NCBI RefSeq assembly: GCF_005877905.1
Contig: NZ_SWDV01000003.1
Span: forward strand, 248,001 to 312,000
From: Pseudomonas nicosulfuronedens
Lineage (GTDB): Bacteria > Pseudomonadota > Gammaproteobacteria > Pseudomonadales > Pseudomonadaceae
DNA: 64,000 nucleotides
Reading direction: 5' to 3'
Shown in pieces: positions 34,164 to 43,322 of this stretch. Each line of letters begins with the position of its first letter. Within the stretch, counting starts at the first letter, position 1. The position numbers were made by a program, and so were the translations under genes. Below the pieces are notes generated by a model, which saw only the letters and a program-made list of their open reading frames with translations, made no database searches and was not told the DNA's origin.

Positions 34164-34831
34164 GCAACGTCTTCACCCTGCTGCTCGCCCGCGAAGCGCG
34201 CCTGCTGTTCCGCCGTCCGGCGGAGCTGGCTAATCCTTTGGTGTTCTTCGCCATCGTCATCGCGCTGTTCCCGCTGGCGGTCGGCCCCGAATCGGAAATG
34301 CTCAAGAACCTCTCGCCGGGGCTGGTCTGGGTCGCGGCTTTGCTGGCGGTGCTGCTGTCGCTGGATGGCCTGTTCCGCAGCGATTTCGAGGATGGTTCTT
34401 TAGAACAGTGGGTCCTTTCGCCGCACCCTCTGCCACTACTGGTCCTGGCCAAAGTGCTGGCACACTGGCTGGTTTCAGGGCTGGCCCTGGTGCTGCTGTC
34501 ACCGCTGTTCGCCCTGATGCTGGGCTTGCCGGCGCGCTGCCTGCCGGACCTGCTGCTGTCGCTACTGCTGGGCACCCCGGTGCTGAGTCTGCTGGGCGCC
34601 GTGGGCGCGGCGCTCACCGTGGGCCTGAAGCGAGGCGGCCTGCTGCTGGCCTTGCTGATCCTGCCGCTCTACATTCCGGTGCTGATCCTGGGCAGCGGAG
34701 CACTGCAGGCGTCGCTGCAGGGGCTGCCCACCGCCGGGCACCTGTTGTGGTTGGCCAGCCTGACGGCGTTAGCATTGACGCTGACGCCCTTTGCCATCGC
34801 CGCCGGGCTGAAGATCAGCGTCGGCGAGTGA
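34160..34831 (+). CDS. ccmB: Heme exporter membrane protein CcmB
   Basis: CcmB is the permease-like partner of CcmA. The 223-residue protein has about six membrane segments and the conserved [20 protein letters not shown] start and [18 protein letters not shown]. Length is exactly usual. The ATG at 34160 overlaps the end of ccmA. Confidence 0.95.
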   Translation: MSNVFTLLLAREARLLFRRPAELANPLVFFAIVIALFPLAVGPESEMLKNLSPGLVWVAALLAVLLSLDGLFRSDFEDGSLEQWVLSPHPLPLLVLAKVLAHWLVSGLALVLLSPLFALMLGLPARCLPDLLLSLLLGTPVLSLLGAVGAALTVGLKRGGLLLALLILPLYIPVLILGSGALQASLQGLPTAGHLLWLASLTALALTLTPFAIAAGLKISVGE

Positions 34832-34896
34832 ACGAACGATCGCCGGGCTGGGAAGCGGCACCGGCGGCAGACTAGAGCTTTGAATTACAGAGCCTG

Positions 34897-35643
34897 ATGA
34901 TGAACTGGACTTGGTTTCACAAGCTTGGCTCGCCCAAGTGGTTCTACGAGATCAGCGGACGCTGGATGCCCTGGTTCGCGGTCGCCGCGATCCTGCTGAT
35001 GGTTGCCGGCACCGTCTGGGGCTTGGCCTTCGCGCCGCCGGACTACCAGCAGGGCAACAGCTTCCGGATCATCTACATCCATGTGCCGGCGGCGTTCCTC
35101 GCCCAGTCCTGCTACGTGATGCTGGCGGTGGCCGGCGCGGTCGGGCTGATCTGGAAGATGAAGATCGCCGACGTCGCCGTGCAGTGCGCCGCGCCTATCG
35201 GCGCCTGGATGACCTTCGTCGCGCTGGTCACCGGCGCCATCTGGGGCAAGCCGACCTGGGGCGCCTGGTGGGTCTGGGACGCGCGCCTGACTTCGATGCT
35301 GATCCTGCTGTTCCTGTATTTCGGCATCATCGCTCTCGGCCAGGCCATCACTAACAGAGACAGTGCGGCCAAGGCCTGCGCCGTGCTGGCCATCGTCGGT
35401 GTGGTGAACATCCCGATCATCAAGTACTCGGTGGACTGGTGGAACACCCTGCACCAGCCGGCCACCTTCACCCTCACCGAGAAGCCGCCGATGCCGCCGG
35501 AGATGTGGATCCCGCTGCTGATGATGGTTGCCGGTTTCTACTGCTTCTTCGCCGTGGTGCTGATGATGCGCATGCGCCTGGAAGTGCTCAAGCGCGAAGC
35601 CCGCGCGAGCTGGGTCAAGGCCGAGGTGGAGCGCGCGCTATGA
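34897..35643 (+). CDS. ccmC: Heme handling protein CcmC
   Basis: CcmC loads heme onto CcmE. Its 248 residues form six membrane helices with the heme-handling tryptophan-rich motif [13 protein letters not shown] and flanking histidines ([17 protein letters not shown]). ATG at 34897 or the adjacent 34900. The stop overlaps ccmD. Confidence 0.96.
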   Translation: MMNWTWFHKLGSPKWFYEISGRWMPWFAVAAILLMVAGTVWGLAFAPPDYQQGNSFRIIYIHVPAAFLAQSCYVMLAVAGAVGLIWKMKIADVAVQCAAPIGAWMTFVALVTGAIWGKPTWGAWWVWDARLTSMLILLFLYFGIIALGQAITNRDSAAKACAVLAIVGVVNIPIIKYSVDWWNTLHQPATFTLTEKPPMPPEMWIPLLMMVAGFYCFFAVVLMMRMRLEVLKREARASWVKAEVERAL

Positions 35644-35816
35644 GTTTCCAGTCCTTCTCCGATTTCCTCGCCATGGGACACCATGGCCCTTACGTGTGGT
35701 CCGCCTACGCCATCTGCGCGGTGGTCCTGGCGATCAACGTCGTCTCGCCGATCGTGGCGCGCCGGCGTTACCTGCAAGAAGAGGCGCGTCGTCTGCGCCG
35801 GGAGGCCAGCAAGTGA
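35640..35816 (+). CDS. ccmD: Heme exporter small membrane protein CcmD
   Basis: CcmD is a small protein that stabilises the CcmABC-CcmE complex. It has 58 residues: [17 protein letters not shown] leading into one membrane helix, then a basic, charged helix ([15 protein letters not shown]). It overlaps ccmC by 4 bp at its start and ccmE by 4 bp at its end. Confidence 0.94.
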   Translation: MSFQSFSDFLAMGHHGPYVWSAYAICAVVLAINVVSPIVARRRYLQEEARRLRREASK

Positions 35817-36298
35817 ATCCGGTCCGCAAGAAGCGTCTGTACATCGTCCTCGCCATCGTCGCCGGCGTGGGCGTCGCCGTCAGCCTGGCGCTGTCGGCCC
35901 TGCAGGAAAACATCAACCTGTTCTATACCCCGACCCAGATCGCCAATGGCGAGGCGCCGCACGACACGCGCATCCGCGCCGGCGGCATGGTGGAGAAGGG
36001 CTCGCTCAAGCGCTCGGGGGACTCGCTGGACGTCGAATTCGTGGTCACCGACTTCGCCAAGGAGGTCACGGTGAAATACCGCGGCATCCTGCCGGACCTG
36101 TTCCGCGAAGGGCAGGGCATCGTCGCCCTGGGCAAGATCGACGAAGCCGGCGTGCTGACCGCCGACGAAGTCCTGGCCAAGCACGACGAGAAGTACATGC
36201 CGCCGGAAGTCACCAAGGCGCTCAAGGACAGCGGCAAGCTGGAGCACTACGAAGCCAGCCAGAATGGCGGCGCTGCGCCGCAACAGGGGAGCAACTGA
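35813..36298 (+). CDS. ccmE: Heme chaperone CcmE
   Basis: CcmE carries heme in the periplasm through a covalent histidine bond. The 161-residue protein has one N-terminal membrane anchor and the heme-binding motif [13 protein letters not shown] with H124 and Y128. It starts with GTG at 35813, overlapping the ccmD stop. The tail is poorly conserved. Confidence 0.95.
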   Translation: MNPVRKKRLYIVLAIVAGVGVAVSLALSALQENINLFYTPTQIANGEAPHDTRIRAGGMVEKGSLKRSGDSLDVEFVVTDFAKEVTVKYRGILPDLFREGQGIVALGKIDEAGVLTADEVLAKHDEKYMPPEVTKALKDSGKLEHYEASQNGGAAPQQGSN

Positions 36299-36299
36299 C

Positions 36300-38273
36300 A
36301 TGGTTCCCGAACTCGGCCACCTTTCGCTGATCCTCGCGCTGTGCATGGCGCTGGTGATGTCCTTTTTCCCGCTGGTCGGCGCCTGGCGCGGCGATCGTCA
36401 GTGGATGAGCCTGGCGCGCCCGGCAGCCTGGGGGCAGTTCGCCTTCCTGCTGTTCTCCTTCGGCTGCCTGACCTGGGCCTTCCTCCACGATGATTTCTCG
36501 GTGGCCTACGTCGCCAGCAACTCCAACAGCGCGCTGCCCTGGTTCTACAAGTTCAGCGCCGTGTGGGGCGCCCACGAAGGCTCGCTGCTGCTCTGGGCAC
36601 TGATCCTGGGCGGCTGGACCTTCGCCGTGTCGGTATTCTCCCGCCAACTGCCGGAAGTGATGCTGGCCCGCGTGCTGGCCGTGATGGGCATGATCAGCAC
36701 CGGTTTCCTGCTGTTCCTGATCATCACCTCCAACCCTTTCAGCCGCCTGCTGCCGCAGGTGCCGGCGGACGGCAACGACCTCAACCCGTTGCTGCAGGAC
36801 CCGGGCCTGATCTTCCACCCGCCGATGCTCTACATGGGCTACGTGGGCTTCTCGGTGGCCTTCGCCTTTGCCATCGCCGCCCTGCTCGGCGGTCGTCTCG
36901 ACGCCGCCTGGGCGCGCTGGTCGCGTCCGTGGACCCTGGTGGCCTGGACCTTCCTCGGTGTCGGCATCGTGCTCGGCTCCTGGTGGGCCTACTACGAACT
37001 GGGCTGGGGCGGCTGGTGGTTCTGGGACCCGGTGGAAAACGCCTCCTTCATGCCCTGGCTGGTGGGCACGGCGCTGATCCACTCGCTGGCGGTGACCGAG
37101 AAGCGCGGCGTGTTCAAGAGCTGGACCGTGCTGCTGGCCATCGCGGCCTTCTCCCTGAGCCTGCTGGGTACCTTCCTGGTCCGCTCCGGCGTACTGACTT
37201 CGGTGCATGCCTTCGCCTCGGACCCCGAGCGCGGCGTGTTCATCCTCGCCTTCCTGCTGGTGGTGGTCGGTGGCTCACTGACGCTGTTCGCCCTGCGCGC
37301 GCCGGTGGTCAAGAGCCAGGTCGGTTTTGCCCTGTGGTCCCGCGAGACCCTGCTGCTGCTCAATAACCTGATCCTGGTGGTCACCGCCTCGATGATCCTG
37401 CTGGGCACCCTCTACCCGCTGGTGCTCGACGCTATCAGCGGCGCCAAGCTGTCGGTCGGCCCACCGTACTTCAATGCGCTGTTCGTGCCGTTGATCGCCA
37501 TCCTCATGCTGGCCCTGGCGGTCGGCGTGCTGGTGCGCTGGAAGGACACCCCGACGCGCTGGCTGCGCAACATGCTCACCCCGGTGCTGATCGGCACCGT
37601 GGTGCTGGGCGGCTTGGGCAGCTTCCTGTATGGCGAGCTGCACTGGGAAGTGCTGACCGTGTTCATGCTGGCCGCCTGGGTGGTGCTGGCCGGTGTGCGC
37701 GACTTCTTCGACAAAGTCCGCCACAAGGGCGTGATTGCCGGCGCCGCGGGCCTGAACCGCAGCTACTGGGGCATGCAGCTGGCGCACTTCGGCATTGCCA
37801 TCTGCGCCATCGGCGTGGTCCTCACCAGCCAGTTCAGCGCCCAGCGCGACCTGCGCATGGCGCCGGGCGAGTCGGTGGAACTGGCCGGCTACCAGTTCCG
37901 CTTCGAAGGTACCCACCACTTCGAAGGCCCGAACTTCACCTCCGACAAGGGCACCGTCCTGGTGACTCGCAACGGTTCGGAAGTCGCCACCTTGCACCCG
38001 GAGAAGCGCCTGTACAGTGTGCAGAACTCCATGATGACCGAAGCCGGCATCCACGGCAGCCTGACCCGCGACCTCTACGTCGCCCTGGGGGAGCCGCTGG
38101 ATAACGGCGCCTGGGCCGTGCGCGTGCACATCAAGCCCTTCGTGCGCTTCATCTGGCTCGGCGGCCTGCTGATGGCCCTGGGCGGCGTGCTGGCGGCGCT
38201 CGACCGTCGCTACCGGCTGAAAGTGAAAACGCGTGTACGCGAGGCCCTGGGCCTCGCCGGACAGGGAGCCTGA
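36300..38273 (+). CDS. ccmF: Cytochrome c heme lyase subunit CcmF
   Basis: CcmF joins heme to apocytochrome c. The 657-residue membrane protein has many helices and the heme-handling motif WGGWWFWDPVENASFMPWL. The ATG at 36300 follows the ccmE stop by 1 bp with the Shine-Dalgarno AGGGGAG. A GTG start for ccmG follows 2 bp after its stop. Confidence 0.96.
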   Translation: MVPELGHLSLILALCMALVMSFFPLVGAWRGDRQWMSLARPAAWGQFAFLLFSFGCLTWAFLHDDFSVAYVASNSNSALPWFYKFSAVWGAHEGSLLLWALILGGWTFAVSVFSRQLPEVMLARVLAVMGMISTGFLLFLIITSNPFSRLLPQVPADGNDLNPLLQDPGLIFHPPMLYMGYVGFSVAFAFAIAALLGGRLDAAWARWSRPWTLVAWTFLGVGIVLGSWWAYYELGWGGWWFWDPVENASFMPWLVGTALIHSLAVTEKRGVFKSWTVLLAIAAFSLSLLGTFLVRSGVLTSVHAFASDPERGVFILAFLLVVVGGSLTLFALRAPVVKSQVGFALWSRETLLLLNNLILVVTASMILLGTLYPLVLDAISGAKLSVGPPYFNALFVPLIAILMLALAVGVLVRWKDTPTRWLRNMLTPVLIGTVVLGGLGSFLYGELHWEVLTVFMLAAWVVLAGVRDFFDKVRHKGVIAGAAGLNRSYWGMQLAHFGIAICAIGVVLTSQFSAQRDLRMAPGESVELAGYQFRFEGTHHFEGPNFTSDKGTVLVTRNGSEVATLHPEKRLYSVQNSMMTEAGIHGSLTRDLYVALGEPLDNGAWAVRVHIKPFVRFIWLGGLLMALGGVLAALDRRYRLKVKTRVREALGLAGQGA

Positions 38274-38275
38274 GT

Positions 38276-38818
38276 GTGAAGCGTGCGATCCTGCTGTTGC
38301 CCCTGGCGATCTTCCTGGTCGTCGCGGTATTCCTCTTCCGTGGCCTGTGGCTGGACCCCAGCGAACTGCCCTCGGCGCTGATCGGCAAACCGTTCCCGGC
38401 GTTCTCCCTGCCCAACGTCACCGAGCCGGGCAAGACCTACACCGAGGCCGACCTCAAGGGTAAGCCGGCGCTGGTCAACGTCTGGGGCACCTGGTGCCCG
38501 ACCTGCCGCTTCGAGCACCCGGTGCTCACCGATCTTGCCGCCAAGGGCGTGGTGATCTACGGCATCAACTACAAGGACGATGGCGCCGCCGCGCAGAAGT
38601 GGCTCAAGGAGCTGCACAACCCCTATCTGCTGAACATCGCCGATGCGCAGGGCACCCTGGGCCTGGACCTGGGCGTCTATGGCGCACCGGAGACCTACAT
38701 CATCGACAAGGACGGCATCATCCGCCACAAGCTGGTCGGCGCCGTTGACGAGAAGGTCTGGCGTGAACAGCTCGCGCCGATCTACCAGGGCCTGGTCGAC
38801 GAAGCGGAGGGCAAATGA
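38276..38818 (+). CDS. ccmG: Periplasmic thioredoxin CcmG (DsbE)
   Basis: CcmG reduces the CxxCH disulfide of apocytochrome c, directly or through CcmH. It has 180 residues: an N-terminal membrane anchor and a thioredoxin fold with WCPTC (C74, C77) and the GAPETYIID cis-proline region. It starts with GTG at 38276; the stop overlaps the ccmH ATG. Confidence 0.95.
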   Translation: MKRAILLLPLAIFLVVAVFLFRGLWLDPSELPSALIGKPFPAFSLPNVTEPGKTYTEADLKGKPALVNVWGTWCPTCRFEHPVLTDLAAKGVVIYGINYKDDGAAAQKWLKELHNPYLLNIADAQGTLGLDLGVYGAPETYIIDKDGIIRHKLVGAVDEKVWREQLAPIYQGLVDEAEGK

Positions 38819-39285
38819 AGCGTCTGCTTGCCGCCGCGGTGTTCGGGCTGTGCCTCACCGGCATCGCCCACGCCGCCATCGATACCTACGAGTTTGCCAA
38901 TGACGCCGAGCGTGCGCGCTTCCGTGACCTGACCACCGAGCTGCGCTGCCCCAAGTGCCAGAACCAGGACATCGCCGACTCCAACGCGCCGATCGCCGCC
39001 GACCTGCGCAAGCAGATCTATACCCAGATGGCGGCTGGCAAGAGCAACCAGCAGATCGTCGACTACATGGTCGACCGCTACGGCGAGTTCGTGCGCTACA
39101 AGCCCGAAGTCAGCGAGCGCACCTGGCTGCTCTGGTTCGGCCCTGCCGCGTTGCTGGGGCTGGGTGTGATCGTCATCGGTGCCATCGTCGCGCGCCGCCG
39201 TCGCCCGGCCGCTGCCACTTCCACCACGCTGTCCGCCGAGGAGCAGGCGCGTCTCGACCAATTGCTGGATAACCAAGACAAATGA
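38815..39285 (+). CDS. ccmH: Cytochrome c maturation protein CcmH
   Basis: CcmH is a membrane-anchored thiol protein that handles apocytochrome c. Its 156 residues have a signal peptide ending AHAA, the redox motif LRCPKCQNQ (C45, C48), a helical domain, and a C-terminal membrane anchor. This is the short CcmH form; the TPR part is the separate CcmI. It overlaps both neighbours by 4 bp. Confidence 0.95.
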   Translation: MKRLLAAAVFGLCLTGIAHAAIDTYEFANDAERARFRDLTTELRCPKCQNQDIADSNAPIAADLRKQIYTQMAAGKSNQQIVDYMVDRYGEFVRYKPEVSERTWLLWFGPAALLGLGVIVIGAIVARRRRPAAATSTTLSAEEQARLDQLLDNQDK

Positions 39286-40493
39286 TCGATTTCTGGCTCG
39301 CCGCCGGCCTGCTGTTGCTGGTGGCCCTGGCATTCCTCCTCGTCCCTCTGCTGCGCGGCCGCAAGGCCCAGGCCGAGGAAGACCGTACCGCCCTCAACGT
39401 CGCTCTGTACCAGGAGCGCCTGGCCGAACTGACCGCCCAGCGTGACGCCGGGACCCTCGACGACGCCCAGCTCGAAGCCGGCCGCGGCGAAGCGGCCCGT
39501 GAGCTGCTGTCCGATACCGAGGGCGCCAGCGAAGACCGCCGCGCCCGCCTCGGCCGTGCGGCGCCGCTGATCGTGGCGCTGGTCCTGCCGTTCCTCGGCC
39601 TGGGTCTTTACCTGCACTGGGGTGCCAGCGACAAGGTCGCCCTGGCCCGCGAGTTCGCCACTGCGCCGCACTCCATGGAAGAGATGACCACGCGCCTGGA
39701 GCGCGCCGTGCAGGCCCAGCCGGACTCCGCCGAAGGTTGGTACTTCCTCGGTCGCACCTACATGACCCAGAACCGCGCCGCCGATGCCGCCAAGGCCTTC
39801 GAGCAGGCCGCGCGCCTGTCCGGTCGCCAGCCGGAAGTGCTCGGCCAGTGGGCGCAGGCGCTGTACTTCGCCGGCGACAAGGCGCTGACCCCGGAAGTGC
39901 TCGGGTTGGCCGATGAAGCGCTGAAGAAGGACCCAGAGGAAGTCACGACCCTGGGCCTGCTCGGCATCGCCGCTTTCGAGGACGAGAAGTACGCCGACGC
40001 CATCGACTACTGGGGCCGTCTGGTCGCCGTGCTGCCGCAGGACGACCCGTCCCGCGAAGCCATTGCCGGTGGCATTGAGCGTGCTCGTCAGAAAATGGTC
40101 GAGAAAGGCCAGACGCCGCCGCAAGCACCCGCGGTCGCGCAACCAGCTGGCGTGACCCTGAAGGTGAAGGTCGACCTGACCGCCGCCGTGAAAGGTCAGG
40201 TCAAGCCGGACGACAGCGTGTTCGTCTTCGCCCGCGCCGTGAGTGGCCCGCCGATGCCGTTGGCGGTGAAACGCCTGAAGGTCTCCGACCTGCCCAGCGA
40301 GGTGTCGCTGAGCGACGCCGACGCGATGATGCCGCAGCTCAAACTGTCGCAGCATCCGCAGGTGCAGCTCGTCGCCCGGATCTCCCGCGCTGGCAATGCC
40401 ATCACCGGCGAATGGATCGGACGCAGCGAAGCGTTGTCTACTGCCAACGCGGGCGAACAGAGCGTGACCATCGACAGCCCGGACCAGAAGTAA
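39282..40493 (+). CDS. ccmI: Cytochrome c maturation protein CcmI (CycH)
   Basis: CcmI is an apocytochrome c chaperone. Its 403 residues have two membrane helices (about 4-23 and 95-115), TPR repeats ([25 protein letters not shown] split over two helices) and a C-terminal beta-rich domain ([24 protein letters not shown]). Its ATG overlaps the ccmH stop. It is the last canonical ccm gene here. Confidence 0.93.
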   Translation: MIDFWLAAGLLLLVALAFLLVPLLRGRKAQAEEDRTALNVALYQERLAELTAQRDAGTLDDAQLEAGRGEAARELLSDTEGASEDRRARLGRAAPLIVALVLPFLGLGLYLHWGASDKVALAREFATAPHSMEEMTTRLERAVQAQPDSAEGWYFLGRTYMTQNRAADAAKAFEQAARLSGRQPEVLGQWAQALYFAGDKALTPEVLGLADEALKKDPEEVTTLGLLGIAAFEDEKYADAIDYWGRLVAVLPQDDPSREAIAGGIERARQKMVEKGQTPPQAPAVAQPAGVTLKVKVDLTAAVKGQVKPDDSVFVFARAVSGPPMPLAVKRLKVSDLPSEVSLSDADAMMPQLKLSQHPQVQLVARISRAGNAITGEWIGRSEALSTANAGEQSVTIDSPDQK

Positions 40494-40517
40494 GACGAAC
40501 AAGAGAGGGTTGAGCGA

Positions 40518-40925
40518 ATGAAGGGCAGAGTATTGGCGCTGGGCGCCATGCTGGTTTTGGGTGGTTGCGTGGTGCAACCGCAGCAGCCGGAGCAACCGCC
40601 CGTGCAGACGCCTCCGCCCTCGCAGCCGAGCAAGCCGATCCCGCCGGCCAAGACCTCCAGCTCGCCGATCACCCCGCAGCCGTCCAAGCCGGCGACTGCG
40701 ACCAAGCGCCCGACCCAGTTTGCCCCGCCGCCCGGCGGCAAGGGCCGCTGGGACGCCAGCCTCGGGGTCTATGTGATCCAGGGCCAGAAAGACCTCTTCT
40801 ATCGCCAGCGCACCTACTACCACTGGGACAACGGCTGGTACTGGGGCGTCGGCCCGCAGGGCCCCTGGACCGAAACCGACAGCAGCGGCGTACCGCCGGG
40901 GCTGACCCGCAAGTACGCGCAGTAA
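40518..40925 (+). CDS. Proline-rich lipoprotein of unknown function
   Basis: The 135-residue protein has a lipoprotein signal (LVLGGC; Cys at position 17). A Pro/Gln/Ser-rich stretch of about 60 residues follows, and the C-terminal domain is aromatic-rich (FYRQRTYYHWDNGWYWGVGPQGPW). It starts 24 bp after ccmI with the Shine-Dalgarno AGAGAGG and probably shares its transcript. A role in cytochrome maturation is possible but not shown. Confidence 0.8.
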   Translation: MKGRVLALGAMLVLGGCVVQPQQPEQPPVQTPPPSQPSKPIPPAKTSSSPITPQPSKPATATKRPTQFAPPPGGKGRWDASLGVYVIQGQKDLFYRQRTYYHWDNGWYWGVGPQGPWTETDSSGVPPGLTRKYAQ

Positions 40926-40986
40926 CGCGCCCTCGCGCGAACCGTTAATTTCATCGGGATGCGCCATTACGGTCTCGCAGGGTGTG

Positions 40987-41075
40987 TAGGAGCGGACTCG
41001 GTCCGCGATCATTTCATCACCGCTCCGGGCAACCCTGCAGCACGGCCAGCCAATCGCGGACGGAGTCCGCTCCTA
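40987..41075. repeat. Inverted repeat of the TAGGAGCGGACTCGGTCCGCGAT type
   Basis: TAGGAGCGGAC...TCCGCGAT at the left pairs with ATCGCGGA...GTCCGCTCCTA at the right, forming a long hairpin between two convergent genes. It is a dispersed pseudomonad intergenic element and may act as a bidirectional transcript end. Confidence 0.8.
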
Positions 41076-41107
41076 CGCCATCCGGCAGCACCCAGCCAGG
41101 CTGATGC

Positions 41108-42310
41108 TCAGTCGAACGTCCCCATCTCCGTTCCCAGTTCGATCACCTCCACCCGATTGCGCCCGCTCGCCTTGGCCTTGTACAGCGCCTTGTCCGCCGC
41201 CGCGTAGAGCCCCTCATAGGTTCCGGGCACGCCGGACTCCAGGCAGGCGATGCCGAAACTTGCGGTGAGGTAGAGCAGGCCGTCCTTCATCGGCAGCGGG
41301 GTTTCCTCCAGCAGCCGGCGCACCTTCTCGGCGATGACTCGCGCCTGGGGCTGGGAGGTGTCGGGCAACAGCAGCAGGAATTCCTCGCCGCCCAGGCGCG
41401 CCACGCTGTCGCCGGTGCGGGTGTAGTTCCTCAGCAGGCTGGCGGTGTGGCGGATGACTTCGTCGCCCAGCGGGTGGCCGTAGCGGTCGTTGATGAACTT
41501 GAAATGATCCAGGTCCACCATGAGCAGGCTGATCGGTGCAGGCTGGCGGGCAGCGCGCGATAGCTCCATGCCCACCAGTTGGTCGAACTGGCGGCGGTTG
41601 AACAGTCCGGTCAGGGGGTCGTGGCCGGCGAGGTACTCGAGCTGGCGGTTCTTTTCTTCCAGTTCCAGCCGTTGCTGGCGGAGGAACTCGCGCTGGCGCA
41701 GGTTTCGCACATGGCTGTGCCAGAGGATGAAAGACAGCACCAGGCCGATACCGCAGATGGTCAACCCGCCCATCTGGTTCGACAGGCGCAGCTGCGGGCT
41801 GGCCTGGGTCAGCGCCATGGTCAGCTCGAAGGCGGCCAGGGCGAGGATATAGAGGACGACGGCCAGGCTCGGGCGCAACAGGATAATCAGGGCGGTGGCC
41901 ACCGAGGCCATGAGGAAGGGCGTGATGCTGCTGGTGACCTGCTGGTCGGCGCCAGTGATGGCGATGCCGAAGCCCAGCAACAGCGTGCTGCCCAGCACGG
42001 TGAGGGTCTGCATGTAGCGCAACGCCGCGCCTCGGCGCGGCGACGAGGCCAGCCAGGCCAGCAGGCCGAGGAAGGTGAAGAACACGGCGACCACGGCGTG
42101 GACGCGGATGATATCCAGCCGCCAGCCGTCATACTCGGGGCTGGAACCCTGCAGATTGAGGCGGAAGACCAGGATGTGGATCAGGTCGAAAGGTACCGCC
42201 AGCAAGGCGGAGAAATACAGGCGCCGCAGGTTTTCCCGGGCGATCGGCAGCGCCAGCGCGTCGTTGACCGCGATGGCGTGGTGCAGTCGCTGGAGCAACG
42301 TCCTGGACAC
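41108..42310 (-). CDS. Membrane-bound diguanylate cyclase (GGDEF)
   Basis: The 400-residue protein probably makes cyclic di-GMP. Its N-terminal half has about six membrane segments of unassigned sensor type. A short coiled coil (LRQQRLELEEKNRQLEYLAG) leads to a full GGDEF domain: DPLTGLFNRRQFD, LMVDLDHFKFINDRYGH, and the active site RLGGEEF. I saw no RxxD inhibitory site in the usual place. The GTG at 42310 has the Shine-Dalgarno AGGAGG 9 nt upstream; the longer frame to 42421 lacks one. Confidence 0.88.
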   Translation of the reverse strand: MSRTLLQRLHHAIAVNDALALPIARENLRRLYFSALLAVPFDLIHILVFRLNLQGSSPEYDGWRLDIIRVHAVVAVFFTFLGLLAWLASSPRRGAALRYMQTLTVLGSTLLLGFGIAITGADQQVTSSITPFLMASVATALIILLRPSLAVVLYILALAAFELTMALTQASPQLRLSNQMGGLTICGIGLVLSFILWHSHVRNLRQREFLRQQRLELEEKNRQLEYLAGHDPLTGLFNRRQFDQLVGMELSRAARQPAPISLLMVDLDHFKFINDRYGHPLGDEVIRHTASLLRNYTRTGDSVARLGGEEFLLLLPDTSQPQARVIAEKVRRLLEETPLPMKDGLLYLTASFGIACLESGVPGTYEGLYAAADKALYKAKASGRNRVEVIELGTEMGTFD

Positions 42311-42516
42311 GGGCTCTGGCCTCCTGCGCAAGTGCCGGCCCGTAGCAGGATAGACGCAGCGCCGCTTCGCTGCGGTGCAGATTGAAATCGACGTGACTTG
42401 GCGCGACAGCGCGGCAGTCACAGCCCGCTACGCTGAAATTTCCGAGCGTGGCAACAAATTGGCTTGGAACATTGTCGGATAAGCCCACGGCGGGCATAGT
42501 CCGCAACCCGGTGAAT

Positions 42517-42556
42517 CCAAGGACGCTGCCATGAACCCCAGGACGCTGTCATGAAT
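42517..42556 (+). repeat. 20-bp tandem duplication over a start region
   Basis: CCAAGGACGCTGCCATGAAC (42517-42536) and CCCAGGACGCTGTCATGAAT (42537-42556) are adjacent near-copies. Each has its own AGGA and ATG. The first ATG (42531) opens a 7-codon reading frame whose TGA overlaps the second ATG (42551). Confidence 0.8.
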
Positions 42557-43264
42557 AGAGTGAAACGACTGTCGGCGCAACAGGGCCTGGACGCCGAGCG
42601 CGCGCTGCTCGACGCCACCTTCGCCGGTGAGCGCGATAGCGGCCTGCTGTTCTGGAGCCCACAGGAACAGTCCCTGGTGATGCCGCGCCGGCTGAGCCGC
42701 CTGGAGGGCTTTGCCGCCGCCGAGGCCGCCTGTGCCGGGCTAGGTTGGCCTATCGCCCTGCGTGACACTGGCGGCGAGCCAGTGCCGCAGTCCGCCGGGG
42801 TGCTAAATGTTGCACTGGTCTACGCGATCCCGCCGGGCGACAACGAGCAGACGCGCATCGAGACCGCCTACCTGCGCCTGTGCCAGCCGCTATGCGACTG
42901 GTTGGCTGCCCTTGGCCTCGATCCGGGCCTGGGGGAAGTGGAAGGCGCTTTTTGCGATGGCCGCTACAACGTCAACCTGGGCGGTCGCAAGCTGGTGGGC
43001 ACCGCACAGCGGTGGCGCCGCCGGCCCAGCGACGGGCGCTACGTGGTGCTGGCTCACGGTGCCATCCTGATGGAGAACCAGCGCGAGCCGATGGTCGCGG
43101 CGGTGAACGCCTTTTATGAGCACTGTGGGCTTGAAGCCCGCGTGCGCGCCAGCAGTCATGTGGCGCTGGAAGAGCGTTACGAGCAGCCCTGGGACCAGGT
43201 GGATGCGCTGGCCGGGCAGTTCCAGCGGCACCTGGTGGCCGAGGGCGTGGCGCTGGATGTCTGA
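42551..43264 (+). CDS. Lipoate-protein ligase A-like (BPL/LplA family) protein
   Basis: The 237-residue protein has biotin/lipoate ligase features: RDTGGEPVPQSAGVLNVAL (a variant of the RRxxGGG segment), and DGRYNVNLGGRKLVGTAQRW, where the Lys is the usual catalytic position. It could attach or transfer lipoyl or octanoyl groups, but the substrate is not known. The ATG at 42551 lies in a tandem duplication. The kefB-like gene follows 58 bp after its stop. Confidence 0.8.
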   Translation: MNRVKRLSAQQGLDAERALLDATFAGERDSGLLFWSPQEQSLVMPRRLSRLEGFAAAEAACAGLGWPIALRDTGGEPVPQSAGVLNVALVYAIPPGDNEQTRIETAYLRLCQPLCDWLAALGLDPGLGEVEGAFCDGRYNVNLGGRKLVGTAQRWRRRPSDGRYVVLAHGAILMENQREPMVAAVNAFYEHCGLEARVRASSHVALEERYEQPWDQVDALAGQFQRHLVAEGVALDV

Positions 43265-43322
43265 TTTGAACGACGTGGGTGGATCTTCGCTTCGCCCCAA
43301 CCCTTCCAAGGAGTCTTGATAC

